In this document: positions 18,791-27,514 of the stretch, piece by piece
Numbering within the stretch: the first letter of the stretch is position 1
Layout of the letters: each line of letters opens with the position of its first letter
From: Clostridiales bacterium
GTDB lineage: Bacteria > Bacillota > Clostridia > Lachnospirales > Lachnospiraceae
DNA: 59,199 nucleotides
Assembly (NCBI GenBank): GCA_029227635.1
Contig: JAQYAH010000075.1
Location: 1-59,199 of the forward strand
Direction: 5' to 3'
Notes under the pieces: model-generated
The model's input: only the letters and a program-made list of their open reading frames with translations
Databases searched by the model: none
Told to the model about the DNA's origin: nothing
Program-made: the position numbers and the translations under genes

Positions 18791-21082
18791 CTACACCTCC
18801 TCATAAAGTCCGGCCTTCTTGAAATTCTCAAAAAGGGTCTGAGGTCTGAGCGGAGCCTCGTTAATAGCTACACCGGTTGCCTGAAGAACCGCATTTCTGA
18901 TAGCCGGAGCTACCGGAATTGCCGGGGGTTCACCTAATGCCTTAGTTCCGTAGGCGCTTGTAGGTTCCGGATTCTCAATGAACTCAACCTTTAGTTCAGG
19001 GTGGTCCATGGAGGTGGAGAGTTTGTAATCCAACAGGTTATTGTTCAGAGTCTTTCCGGTCTTGGAATCAAAAAGTTCGCACTCGGAAAGTGCATATCCG
19101 ATACCCATGCTCATTCCGCCGTGAACCTGGGCTCTTGCAAGGGCGGGGTTGATCAGCTTGCCGCAGTCATGAACATTGACAAGATCAAGAATCTTCACTC
19201 TGCAGGCAGGAATATCAACTTCAACTTCTGCAAAACAGCAGCCGAGAGAGTAAGCGTTAGACTTAGTCTGATAGGTACTCTCAGCGGTGATGTGTACGGA
19301 GTGCGTTGTGCTGTACAGTGCTTCGGTGGCAAGTTCCGCAAGGGACAAAAGAACTCGGCCGTCAGTGGTTCTTATGATGTTGCCGTCCTTTATATCCATG
19401 AGGAAAACAGGCATTCTGGTGAGCTCATGAGCATAATCCAGAATCTTGCCCTTTAAGATTTCGGCAGTCTGACGAACCGCAAAACCAACAACATAGGTCT
19501 GTCTGGAGGCGTAAGCGCCGGTTCCGAAAGGTGTGATGTCCGTATCCTGACAGGAGACCACGTGAACATCCTTATAATCGATGCCGAGAGTCTCGGAAGC
19601 CATCTGGGCGTAGGCCGTGTCGGCACCCTGGCCTATCTCAGTCTCACCTACCTGAAGCTGTATGGAGCCGTCCTGATTAAGTACCATTCGGCAGGAAGAG
19701 TGTTCCAGAGAGATGGGATATACCGCAGTGTTATACCAGAAGGCAGCCATGCCGATACCCCGGCGAACATCACCGGTCTGGTTCTCATATTCTTTGTGCT
19801 TGCGGTAATAGTCCACTACCTCAATACCCTTGTCGATACACTGATTATAGGTGTCAAAATACATTTCATTGTGGCTGAAGCCATCAACGAAGCCCACCGG
19901 GGTGAGGTGATCCCGTCTGAACTGTATGGGATCAAAACCGAGAGCTTTGCAGATATCCTCGGTATGGCTCTCGTAAGCAAAAATCGACTGAGGCATTCCG
20001 TAGCCTCTCATTGCACCGCCAACCGGACGGTTTGTAAATACGGTGTAGGAATCAATCTGAAGGTTGTCACAGGGATACATCTGTCCCAGTGCACCGGAGC
20101 CTTTAGCTACGATAGAGTGACCGTGGGAGGCGTAAGCACCCTGATTTGAAAAAGCTTCGCTCTTTCTGGCTACCAGAGTTCCGTCGGGACGGAGCCAGGA
20201 AACCAGATGGTATCTTATCGCATGTCTTACACGGTTAGTGATAAAAGTTTCCTCTCTGGAACAGTCATACTTTACAAGGTGACCGCCCACCTGGGTTGAC
20301 AAATAAGCACAGAGAGGCTCATAGAGAACGTCCTGCTTGTTGCCGAATCCACCGCCAATATAAGGCTTTATGACTCTCACTTTGCCCCAGGGAAGACCAA
20401 GCGCCTGACCTACAACTCGTCTCACAATGTGGGGAATCTGAGTAGAAGATACGATAACGATTCGATCCTGCTCCATGTAGGAGTAGCAGATAAAATTCTC
20501 AATGTGACAGTGCTGAACGGTGGGGGTATCATACCAGCCCTCCACCTTGATTAGACCGGGCTCTTTGATGGCCTCATCGTAGTTGCCCTTGTCATTCTTG
20601 GTGTGCTTTAAAATATTGTTGGGATAGTTTTCGTGAAGCTGGGGAGCGTCATCCTTCATTGCTTCCTGGACGTCAAGCACAAAAGGATACTCCTCATACT
20701 CAACCTTGATCGCTCTTACTGCCTGGTTAGCCGCAACCTCATTCTCGGCCACTACTGCCGCAATGTCATCACCGTAGAAGCGGACATGTTCCTGCAAAAG
20801 CAGTCTGTCGGAAACATCCTGATGTCCGGGATCTGTGGACCAGGGATGACCCGCTGTCGGGAAGTAGATCTTAGGCACGTCAAAACATGTAATGATCTTA
20901 ACGACGCCGGGAATCTTCTCAGCTTCCGAAGTGTCAATACTGATTACTCTGCCATGGGTGATGGTTGAGTGTACGATCTTGGCGATGTAAGCACTCTTAT
21001 CACACATGTCGTCCGTATATTTGGTACGACCGGAAGCCTTATCGTACGCATCTACACGGGGGATACTAATTCCAACTGCCAT
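18791..21082 (-). CDS. xdhA: Xanthine dehydrogenase-type molybdenum-binding subunit, copy 1
   Basis: A 763-residue catalytic subunit. Family signatures: IGGGFGNKQDV and GGAMRGYGMPQ (Moco contacts), GETEIGQGADT, and the catalytic-Glu block ALGEPPAIPVAPAIRNAV near the C-terminus. The stretch from STQIPHIVRR to the Moco loop is close to E. coli XdhA, so purine hydroxylation (hypoxanthine/xanthine) is likely. ATG 21082 (MAVGISIP) has GAAAGG upstream; a TTG at 21091 is a worse start. First gene of xdhA-xdhB-xdhC, divergent from a Crp/Fnr-type regulator. Whether it needs a labile selenium ligand cannot be read. Confidence 0.93.
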   Translation of the reverse strand: MAVGISIPRVDAYDKASGRTKYTDDMCDKSAYIAKIVHSTITHGRVISIDTSEAEKIPGVVKIITCFDVPKIYFPTAGHPWSTDPGHQDVSDRLLLQEHVRFYGDDIAAVVAENEVAANQAVRAIKVEYEEYPFVLDVQEAMKDDAPQLHENYPNNILKHTKNDKGNYDEAIKEPGLIKVEGWYDTPTVQHCHIENFICYSYMEQDRIVIVSSTQIPHIVRRVVGQALGLPWGKVRVIKPYIGGGFGNKQDVLYEPLCAYLSTQVGGHLVKYDCSREETFITNRVRHAIRYHLVSWLRPDGTLVARKSEAFSNQGAYASHGHSIVAKGSGALGQMYPCDNLQIDSYTVFTNRPVGGAMRGYGMPQSIFAYESHTEDICKALGFDPIQFRRDHLTPVGFVDGFSHNEMYFDTYNQCIDKGIEVVDYYRKHKEYENQTGDVRRGIGMAAFWYNTAVYPISLEHSSCRMVLNQDGSIQLQVGETEIGQGADTAYAQMASETLGIDYKDVHVVSCQDTDITPFGTGAYASRQTYVVGFAVRQTAEILKGKILDYAHELTRMPVFLMDIKDGNIIRTTDGRVLLSLAELATEALYSTTHSVHITAESTYQTKSNAYSLGCCFAEVEVDIPACRVKILDLVNVHDCGKLINPALARAQVHGGMSMGIGYALSECELFDSKTGKTLNNNLLDYKLSTSMDHPELKVEFIENPEPTSAYGTKALGEPPAIPVAPAIRNAVLQATGVAINEAPLRPQTLFENFKKAGLYEEV

Positions 21083-21108
21083 AGTTCTCAACCTTTCATA
21101 TTAATAGA

Positions 21109-21133
21109 GCAGCACCGATTGGATCAATGCTGC
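21109..21133 (-). promoter_or_regulatory. Leader hairpin upstream of xdhA
   Basis: On the minus strand GCAGCATTGAT pairs with ATCGGTGCTGC around a three-base loop, 11 pairs with two G-T wobbles. It lies in a leader of about 140 nt, 27 nt before the xdhA start. No T run follows, so it is not a terminator. Confidence 0.5.
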
Positions 21134-21228
21134 GGTTTATCTGTTACGTCTTCGGGGGGATTAAGGTCAGCAACATCGCTCCCGCTGTTTCAGATATTTG
21201 GACAAAAAATATTTTGTTTACTAAAAAA

Positions 21229-21256
21229 ATTATAGCATATTGTCCGAAAAAAGCAA
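21229..21256 (-). promoter_or_regulatory. Promoter of the xdhABC operon
   Basis: On the minus strand TTGCTT (21256-21251) and TATAAT (21234-21229) are 16 nt apart. Transcription would start near 21222 and leave a leader of about 140 nt. Confidence 0.6.
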
Positions 21257-21302
21257 GAAATAATGCTTATTTACTGGATATTATCAGACTTATTGAAAAA
21301 AG

Positions 21303-21331
21303 TTGTTAAAGTAACAATATTTAGTTATAAT
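21303..21331 (+). promoter_or_regulatory. Regulator promoter with palindromic operator over the -35 box
   Basis: TTGTTA at 21303-21308 and TATAAT at 21326-21331 are 17 nt apart. The -35 box is the left arm of a perfect inverted repeat, TTGTTA-AAG-TAACAA (21303-21317). A factor bound there would cover the -35 box, which fits autorepression by the Crp/Fnr-type protein; the divergent xdh promoter lies about 50 bp away. Confidence 0.65.
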
Positions 21332-21357
21332 GAACAAAAAAACGAACGAGGCTTAAA

Positions 21358-22041
21358 ATGATTAGAACAAGAAACGAACTTACAGATATCCTTTGCAAGA
21401 CGATCCTTTTCAGAAAGATCGACAGAGAGGAAGTGGAGAAGATTCTTCCCATACTGGATGGCAAAGAAAAAGTGGTGGAGCCGGACGGAATCTACCTGAT
21501 GGCACAGGATGTTCAGACCAAGATGGGAATAGTGATGAAGGGCTCCTTAAATGTAAGTAAGATTCTTAGTTCCGGAACAGAGAACCTGTACGAGAAACTC
21601 TGGCCTGGTTATACCGTAAGCCTTTCTGTCGTGTGCAGTTCGACGCAGGTCAGCCCTTACACCGTCTATAGTATTGAGGGTGCCAGAATCTTTGAGTTCC
21701 CTTACGAGAATATTTTTTCGGAGCTTATACCGGAGAAGCTTAGGCTGGTTATGCTGAGAAATATCTCGAATCAGCTCTCCAATGAGAACATAAAACGACA
21801 GAACAAGGTGGATGTTCTCTCTGTAAACGGCCTTAGGGATCGGGTCATGATGTATCTTGAGACTCAGGCCTCAAAGAAGGGAACAAGCTCTTTTACCATT
21901 CCCTTCAACAGGGAAGAGCTGGCCAATTACCTCTGTGTGAACAGAAGTGCCCTGTCTCATGAACTCAGCCTGATGAGACAGGAGGGAATAATAGAGTTCA
22001 GGAAGAACAGGTTCCATCTTCTGGGACTGGAGAGGGATTAA
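21358..22041 (+). CDS. Crp/Fnr family transcriptional regulator
   Basis: A 227-residue regulator. The N-terminal part (about 15-140) fits a cyclic-nucleotide-binding-like beta barrel, followed by a long helix and a C-terminal winged helix with the HTH block REELANYLCVNRSALSHELSLM (about 185-205). There are only two cysteines in the N-terminal part, and no FNR-type N-terminal cysteine cluster, so oxygen sensing through Fe-S is unlikely. It is divergent from xdhABC, so control of that operon is the obvious guess. The ligand is unknown. A second palindrome of similar sequence lies 70 nt after its stop. Confidence 0.88.
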   Translation: MIRTRNELTDILCKTILFRKIDREEVEKILPILDGKEKVVEPDGIYLMAQDVQTKMGIVMKGSLNVSKILSSGTENLYEKLWPGYTVSLSVVCSSTQVSPYTVYSIEGARIFEFPYENIFSELIPEKLRLVMLRNISNQLSNENIKRQNKVDVLSVNGLRDRVMMYLETQASKKGTSSFTIPFNREELANYLCVNRSALSHELSLMRQEGIIEFRKNRFHLLGLERD

Positions 22042-22110
22042 TGATCCCCAAAGAGCTATATTGAATCACAATAGGGGTATTCTGAAAATACATAAATAAT
22101 TACACAAAAA

Positions 22111-22124
22111 GTTGTTTTAACAAC
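22111..22124. promoter_or_regulatory. Palindrome GTTGTT-TT-AACAAC downstream of the regulator gene
   Basis: A perfect 6-2-6 inverted repeat. It shares the TTGTT/AACAA arms with the site at 21303-21317 but has a shorter centre. No T run follows, so it is not a terminator. It may be a second operator. Confidence 0.4.
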
Positions 22125-22204
22125 ATACTGTGGAAAAATAATCTATTAGAATGAGATTATCAAAGCTGATTATTCAGTTCGATTTTCCATTCCATAGTTC
22201 ATGC

Positions 22205-22247
22205 AAAATCAAAGAGGATGTGCGTTTGCACATCCTCTTTGATTTTT
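22205..22247. terminator. Long bidirectional terminator
   Basis: AAATCAAAGAGGATGTGC (from 22206) pairs perfectly with GCACATCCTCTTTGATTT (from 22228), four-base loop, A tract before and T tract after. It can end transcription from the regulator gene and from the minus-strand ABC operon. Confidence 0.92.
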
Positions 22248-22258
22248 GCTGTCCTTTA

Positions 22259-23062
22259 TTATGCAAGGTTGAGTTTCTTCCTTATTATGGCGAGAGTAAC
22301 AAAGTACATGATCAACGTGGCAAGAATACTTATTCCAAGACTGATATAGGCGTAGGCAGTAAACCAGTTGATTGCCTCCACTGTTTCCAGATAGAAGATC
22401 TCTTCCACATCCACTAAGGAGAGGAGGAACAAAGCCACAAATCCAAGGATCTGCTTGATCACTGAGAGAGCAAAGAATGCTACGAAGGAAAAAGCAACCT
22501 TGTGCTGGTTGAAAAGCTGACCGATGGCAAAGCACATATATATCGGAATCAGGCACATGGGTATACCGGTGAGGATAGTTAAGAGAACAAAAGGAATAGC
22601 TCTTCCAAGTGCGTTGACACCGAATTCCTGCATAAAGCAGTCCTGAGCCATACCTATAAGTGAGAAGATGTCGCCGAAAAGTCCTCTCTGATAAACCAGA
22701 ATTCCTATGCATCCGAAAAGTATGAGCACATTAAGGGTTCCCCAGATCCAGGCAACAATTGTTTTGCTGAGCAAAAGGCTATTCTCAGATACCGGAAGAG
22801 TGAAAGTAAGGTAGCCTTCATTGGAGAACATGCTTCGATAAAAACTGTATATCAATAGCACCATGGTCACGATGGAAACCGCTGCTGCATACAGAACATA
22901 AAGCAGGATCATGAGCACAATCAGAAGATCCGGAAAAGTAATGGATCTGGAAAGCATTATGAGACCCTTGCCCATGAGGGTGATTAGGATCAGAAATCCA
23001 TGGAGGGGAAGCAGAATTCTCGATACAGAACTCAAATCGTATTTAATCAGTTTACCTAACAT
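22259..23062 (-). CDS. ABC transporter permease of the GntR-linked operon
   Basis: A 267-residue protein with six hydrophobic segments and short loops, fitting the ABC-2 type permease pattern. No closer name could be given from sequence. It overlaps the ATPase gene by 7 nt and is the last gene of a GntR-ATPase-permease operon. In Bacillus ytr-like systems such sets respond to cell-envelope-active compounds; that role here is inference. Confidence 0.8.
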   Translation of the reverse strand: MLGKLIKYDLSSVSRILLPLHGFLILITLMGKGLIMLSRSITFPDLLIVLMILLYVLYAAAVSIVTMVLLIYSFYRSMFSNEGYLTFTLPVSENSLLLSKTIVAWIWGTLNVLILFGCIGILVYQRGLFGDIFSLIGMAQDCFMQEFGVNALGRAIPFVLLTILTGIPMCLIPIYMCFAIGQLFNQHKVAFSFVAFFALSVIKQILGFVALFLLSLVDVEEIFYLETVEAINWFTAYAYISLGISILATLIMYFVTLAIIRKKLNLA

Positions 23063-23757
23063 CTGAATACCTCCCTGAAAAGCATATCAATCGACTTACC
23101 CGATTGTTCTCTGATATCATCTGCAAAACCGGCCATCCTGAGATTTCCGTACTGAAGAAAAACAACGTAATCCAGGATCTTCTCAATATCCGTAATGAGA
23201 TGAGTGGAAATGATGATAGTGGCCTCCGGATCATAATTTCTCAGTATAGTGTTGAGAATGTAGTCTCTGGCTGCAGGGTCAACACCGCCAATGGGTTCGT
23301 CCAAAACATAGAGCTTTGCTCTGCGGCTCATAATGAGAATGAGCTGAACCTTCTCCTGAGTTCCCTTGGAAAGAGTCTTAATGACAGCATTGGGAGAGAT
23401 GCCAAGGTCCGTGAGCATGCGGTTTGCTCTGTCCACGTCAAAGTCGCTGTAAAAGTCCGCGAATAACTTCACCAGCTCCTTAACCTTCATCCACTCCTTG
23501 AGGTGTGTCTTCTCCGGAAGATAGGATACGATGGCCTTGGTTCCGGGGCCAGGTTTCATTTCATTGATAAAAACATTTCCCGAGGTGGGAGTCAAAAGTC
23601 CGTTCATCAGCTTGATAAGTGTCGTTTTACCGCTTCCGTTAGGGCCGAGCATGCCAATGATCTGACCCTTGGGGAGTTCCAGGTTAAGGTTGTTTAGTGC
23701 AAGCTGACTGCCGTATTTCTTGGTAAGATTATTGCATCTTATGATACAGTCATTCAT
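23056..23757 (-). CDS. ABC transporter ATP-binding protein
   Basis: A 233-residue ATPase with Walker A LGPNGSGKTTLI (about 35-46), a signature TLSKGTQEKVQL (non-canonical LSKG in place of LSGG, common in this subgroup), Walker B LYVLDEP and an H-loop STH. It pairs with the downstream permease and overlaps the upstream GntR gene by 4 nt (ATGA), so the three genes are translationally coupled. Confidence 0.92.
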   Translation of the reverse strand: MNDCIIRCNNLTKKYGSQLALNNLNLELPKGQIIGMLGPNGSGKTTLIKLMNGLLTPTSGNVFINEMKPGPGTKAIVSYLPEKTHLKEWMKVKELVKLFADFYSDFDVDRANRMLTDLGISPNAVIKTLSKGTQEKVQLILIMSRRAKLYVLDEPIGGVDPAARDYILNTILRNYDPEATIIISTHLITDIEKILDYVVFLQYGNLRMAGFADDIREQSGKSIDMLFREVFRC

Positions 23758-24122
23758 AACGATTCCTCCATTAATTCGTTAATGATATCAATTACTTCGG
23801 TTCTGCTAAGTCCCAGCTGTTTCATGAGCTGAATGTATTCCCGGCTCTCGGTTCTGGCTTTGTCGCCTCTGAGGCTGCTAATGAGCTCTGTGTCATCGGT
23901 GATAAATCTGCCGGCAGTGCGCTGAGAATACAAAAGGCCTTTGTTCTCCAACTCCGACAACGCCTTCTGCATAGTGTTGGGATTTACGGAGGCCTCCACT
24001 GCCAGATCTCTTACCGAGGGAAGTTTATCTCCCGGTTTGTAGATCCCGGATATTATGGCCAACCTGATCTTCTCTATGATCTGAAGATAAATAGGGGTCT
24101 TGTCATCAAGCTCCCAGTTCAT
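23754..24122 (-). CDS. GntR family repressor, YtrA subfamily
   Basis: A 122-residue protein with an N-terminal winged helix (YLQIIEKIRLAIISG, then LPSVRDLAVEASVNPNTMQKALSELE) and a short C-terminal dimerisation tail, which is the YtrA type. It heads the ABC operon. Its own promoter region carries a doubled inverted repeat (24141-24176), so autorepression relieved by an envelope signal is likely. AAAGGGGG lies upstream of the ATG. Confidence 0.92.
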   Translation of the reverse strand: MNWELDDKTPIYLQIIEKIRLAIISGIYKPGDKLPSVRDLAVEASVNPNTMQKALSELENKGLLYSQRTAGRFITDDTELISSLRGDKARTESREYIQLMKQLGLSRTEVIDIINELMEESL

Positions 24123-24140
24123 AGGTATCCCCCTTTCTAG

Positions 24141-24194
24141 TGTATTACTGTATTAAGTTACTAATACAATAATACACGCTAGGGGGCATGTCAA
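24141..24194 (-). promoter_or_regulatory. Promoter and doubled YtrA-type operator
   Basis: On the minus strand a consensus TTGACA (24194-24189) lies 17 nt from TATTGT (24171-24166). The -10 box is inside a symmetric array: TGTATTA at 24141-24147 and 24149-24155, a six-base centre, then TAATACA at 24162-24168 and 24170-24176. Two half-sites on each side suggest two repressor dimers. Confidence 0.8.
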
Positions 24195-24273
24195 CACCTT
24201 TTTTGATTTGTATGCCTTTGATATATGTGGTAAACTAAATAAAGTATGTTTATATGTAAAAGGGAGTGATTGC

Positions 24274-25170
24274 TTGAATTACAATTTGATCATTCAGTGG
24301 ATTTCTTACTTTTTCATTTACTCATTTATTGGATGGATCTGGGAAGTCTGCCTGGTCTTTTCCAGAGAGAAACACTTCGTAAATCGGGGATTTATGCATG
24401 GTCCGATCCTTCCCATCTATGGTTTCGGTGCCATAATGATCCTGGCGGTTACGACCCCATTTAAGGAGAGTCTTCCACTGGTTTTTATCTCGGGTATGAT
24501 AGGGGCAACCTTGCTTGAGTATGTGACCGGGGCTGCAATGGAGAGTCTTTTCCACGTAAGATACTGGGATTACTCGGATAACAGGTTTAACTTAAATGGT
24601 CATATCTGTCTTATGGCAACTTTGGCCTGGGGTGTTTTTTCTGTCATAATGGTGAAGTGGATACACCCTCCCATTGAGGAATGGTTCCATCACTTTAACT
24701 GGATGTTCTCACAGATCATGACATTGATCGTACTGATCATTGCCACCTCGGATTTTTCCATTGCTTTCTACGAAGCTATGGATTTGAGGGAAGTTATCGA
24801 TCAGCTGGCAGAGAACAATCAGACTGTGCGGCGGATCTCTATGAGAATCGATGCCTATCGGGCTTTTCTGGAGCTTGATGAGGAAGAGAGCCTTAAGGAT
24901 AAGGCTGAGATGGTGGTGGATGAGCTTCTCAGCGAGATCAAAGAGAAGTTTGCGGATAACCGTCAGGGTGCCACAAACAGATTTGCTGAGCTTGTTGCTA
25001 AGCGTGATGCCATTAACGAACATATTGAGAACAGAAAACAGAGAGGCTACTACAGAAGAGCAGAGAGGATCCTCAGACGAAATCCTCGTGCTACTGTAGT
25101 TAAGCAGTCAGAACGTGCGGAAGCCTTGAGAGAGATGATAGAGAGAATCAAGAAAGGAAATATGAAGTAA
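24274..25170 (+). CDS. CmpB-type (ABC transporter type IV) membrane protein
   Basis: About 298 residues. The N-terminal 160 residues contain four or five hydrophobic segments and the conserved SFIGWIWEV, NRGFMHGPILPIYGFGA and LLEYVTGAAMESLF blocks of the putative ABC-transporter type IV (CmpB-like) family. The C-terminal 120 residues are charged and probably helical. I chose the TTG at 24274 because AGGGAG (24261-24266) lies 7 nt upstream; the frame runs further up to an ATG at 24208 without a ribosome site. Function unknown. Its stop overlaps the argS start by one base. Confidence 0.8.
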   Translation: MNYNLIIQWISYFFIYSFIGWIWEVCLVFSREKHFVNRGFMHGPILPIYGFGAIMILAVTTPFKESLPLVFISGMIGATLLEYVTGAAMESLFHVRYWDYSDNRFNLNGHICLMATLAWGVFSVIMVKWIHPPIEEWFHHFNWMFSQIMTLIVLIIATSDFSIAFYEAMDLREVIDQLAENNQTVRRISMRIDAYRAFLELDEEESLKDKAEMVVDELLSEIKEKFADNRQGATNRFAELVAKRDAINEHIENRKQRGYYRRAERILRRNPRATVVKQSERAEALREMIERIKKGNMK

Positions 25171-26936
25171 TGAAGAAATTGCTTGAGGAGATTGACAGCA
25201 GGCTGAGTAAGGCTTTTGAGAGCTGTGGCTATGACCCCAAATACGGTGTGAGCACCGTATCCAACCGACCGGATCTCTGTGAGTTTCAGTGTAACGGAGC
25301 CATGGCAGCGGCAAAGCAGTACAGAAAAGCTCCCTTCATGATCGCAGACGATGTGGTGGCACAGCTGGCTGATCAGGAGTGCTTTAGCAGCATTGAGTCA
25401 GTGAAACCCGGTTTCATCAACATCAAGATCAGTGAAGAGTATTTAGCTGGATATCTCAACGAGATGAGAGAGTCGGATAGATTCGGAATTGAAGGCAATG
25501 TAAACCCCAAGAAGGTCTTTATTGATTACGGCGGTCCCAATGTTGCCAAGCCTTTGCATGTGGGACACCTTCGTTCCGCAATAATCGGTGAGAGTATCAA
25601 GAGAATCTTCCGATTCATGGGTGATGAGGTCACAGGTGATGTCCACATGGGTGACTGGGGACTGCAGATGGGTCTCATTATCTCTGAACTCAAGTCTCGG
25701 GAACCGGAGCTTTGTTATTTTGATGAAAGCTTTGATGGAGAGTATCCGAAGGAAGCTCCTTTTACTATTTCCGAGCTTGAGGAGATCTACCCGGCAGCAA
25801 GTGCCAGATCCAAAGAAGACAAGGAATTCTATGAGGAGGCTCTGGAAGCTACCAAGCGTCTTCAGGAGGGAGACAGAGGCTACAGAGCTATCTGGAACCA
25901 TATAATCGATGTGTCGGTCACCGACCTTAAGAAGAACTATGAGAAGCTCAACGTGGATTTTGATCTCTGGAACGGTGAGTCCACGGTTCAGAATCTCATC
26001 GCCCCTATGGTAGAGCGGCTTAAGAGTGAGGGCTTTGCCCACTACGATCAGGGAGCGCTTGTGGTAGATGTGAAGGAGCCTGAGGATACGAAGGAGATCC
26101 CTCCCTGCATGATCCTCAAATCCAACGGATCGGCTCTCTATAACACTACAGATCTGGCAACTCTTGTTATGCGTGCCGAGGAAGACCCCGACGAAGTGAT
26201 CTATGTTGTTGATAATCGTCAGTCACTCTACTTCACTCAGGTTTTTCGCTGCGCCAAGAAGACAGGTATCGTCTCCGATAAGACCCGTCTCAGATTCCTT
26301 GGTTTCGGTACTATGAACGGCAAGGATGGCAAGCCCTTTAAGACTCGTTCCGGCGGAGTGATGCGTCTTGAGAATCTTATTCGGGATATCAACGATGAGA
26401 TGCTGGCTAAGATCAGCGCCAACGAGGCAATTGACCAGGATGAGGCAGTAAAAACCGCTGAGATCATAGGCCTCTCTGCAATCAAGTACGGTGATCTTCA
26501 GAACCAGGCTTCCAAGGATTATGTTTTTGATATTGACCGGTTTACCTCTTTTGAGGGAAATTCCGGACCTTACCTTCTTTATACAATAGTGAGAATTAAA
26601 TCAATAATTAAGAAGGCGAAGGATCAGGGAATTTTCGGCGGTACAGGCGCGAAGATCCTTCCTGCCCACGGCAATGGAGAGAAGGAACTCATGCTTGCCC
26701 TGGCCAAAGTCAGCGATTACATTGAAGCGGCTTATAAAGAACTGGCACCTCACAAGATTTGTGCTTTCTTGTATGACACCGCAAACGCCTTCAACCGTTT
26801 CTATCATGAGACCAAGATTCTGGTGGAGAGCGATGAGGCTGTAAGAAACAGCTATCTGAACCTTCTGGTGCTCACTGAAGATATTATGAACACCTGTATC
26901 GATCTGTTGGGCTTTTCCGCACCGGACAGAATGTAG
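25170..26936 (+). CDS. argS: Arginyl-tRNA synthetase
   Basis: A 588-residue class I synthetase. The N-terminal Arg-tRNA synthetase domain (about 1-90) is followed by YGGPNVAKPLHVGHLRSA, which holds the HIGH-type motif (HVGH). The KMSKS position is replaced by the degenerate GKPFKTRSGG, as is normal in many ArgRS. A DALR anticodon domain ends the protein. The start ATG shares one base with the stop of the upstream membrane protein, so the two are coupled. Confidence 0.97.
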   Translation: MKKLLEEIDSRLSKAFESCGYDPKYGVSTVSNRPDLCEFQCNGAMAAAKQYRKAPFMIADDVVAQLADQECFSSIESVKPGFINIKISEEYLAGYLNEMRESDRFGIEGNVNPKKVFIDYGGPNVAKPLHVGHLRSAIIGESIKRIFRFMGDEVTGDVHMGDWGLQMGLIISELKSREPELCYFDESFDGEYPKEAPFTISELEEIYPAASARSKEDKEFYEEALEATKRLQEGDRGYRAIWNHIIDVSVTDLKKNYEKLNVDFDLWNGESTVQNLIAPMVERLKSEGFAHYDQGALVVDVKEPEDTKEIPPCMILKSNGSALYNTTDLATLVMRAEEDPDEVIYVVDNRQSLYFTQVFRCAKKTGIVSDKTRLRFLGFGTMNGKDGKPFKTRSGGVMRLENLIRDINDEMLAKISANEAIDQDEAVKTAEIIGLSAIKYGDLQNQASKDYVFDIDRFTSFEGNSGPYLLYTIVRIKSIIKKAKDQGIFGGTGAKILPAHGNGEKELMLALAKVSDYIEAAYKELAPHKICAFLYDTANAFNRFYHETKILVESDEAVRNSYLNLLVLTEDIMNTCIDLLGFSAPDRM

Positions 26937-26944
26937 GACGAGAT

Positions 26945-27502
26945 ATGACTAAAGAATCTCGTTCAAAAGAGATATACTTTCTGCTGTTGGCGCTCGGCCT
27001 CAGTGTCTCTGTTTTTTTGAACACAGGCCTGTTTCTTGCGGGTGTGACCCAGCACTCAACGGCTTTTGCAAAGGCTCAGGCTACCTTGTATTCCGGAAGC
27101 TTTGCCTCCAGGCTGCTTTATGCGGGAATTCTGGTGCCCTGGCTCGAGGAACTGGTTTTTCGCGGAGCACTGTATCGGATACTTGCCAGATTTGTCAGAT
27201 GGGAGTATGCGCTGATTCTCAGCTCCCTGGCTTTTGGCATTTATCACCTTAATGTGCCTCAGGGAATCTACGGATTTGTGCTTGGATGTATTTTTGCCTG
27301 CTGTATGAAGGAGACCGGACTTTTAAGGCTGTGCGGAGCTCTTCACATGGCGGTAAACGTCCTGGCTTTAATACTTACGGAGAGCGGGTTCTATGAGTAT
27401 GTTTTTTCCTCTGTTATGAGAAGCGTGGGGCTTTTGGTATTCAGCGGATTATTTGCCGTAGTAGTGGTGCTTTTGGGTTTTCGAAACAAAGAATCAAATT
27501 AG
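26945..27502 (+). CDS. CPBP family intramembrane metalloprotease
   Basis: A 185-residue membrane protein with the abortive-infection/CAAX-protease signatures: EELVFRGALYR (motif 1, EExxxR), FGIYHLNVPQG (motif 2, H) and LHMAVN (motif 3, HxxxN). These residues form the metal site inside the membrane. It starts 8 nt after argS. The substrate is unknown; relatives process prenylated or bacteriocin-related peptides. Confidence 0.88.
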   Translation: MTKESRSKEIYFLLLALGLSVSVFLNTGLFLAGVTQHSTAFAKAQATLYSGSFASRLLYAGILVPWLEELVFRGALYRILARFVRWEYALILSSLAFGIYHLNVPQGIYGFVLGCIFACCMKETGLLRLCGALHMAVNVLALILTESGFYEYVFSSVMRSVGLLVFSGLFAVVVVLLGFRNKESN

Positions 27503-27514
27503 GAGGATATAGAT

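Noticed and set aside
18242..18937. Plus-strand frame of 231 codons opposite xdhB/xdhA
   Set aside because: Shadow of the FAD and Mo subunit genes, no motif.
21303..21317. Rex site upstream of the Crp/Fnr regulator
   Set aside because: The arms resemble Rex half-sites but the spacing is 3 nt instead of the needed TTGTTAA-N4-TTAACAA.
26320..26370. Missing KMSKS motif in argS as a sign of inactivation
   Set aside because: Many arginyl-tRNA synthetases naturally lack a canonical KMSKS; the rest of the protein is intact.
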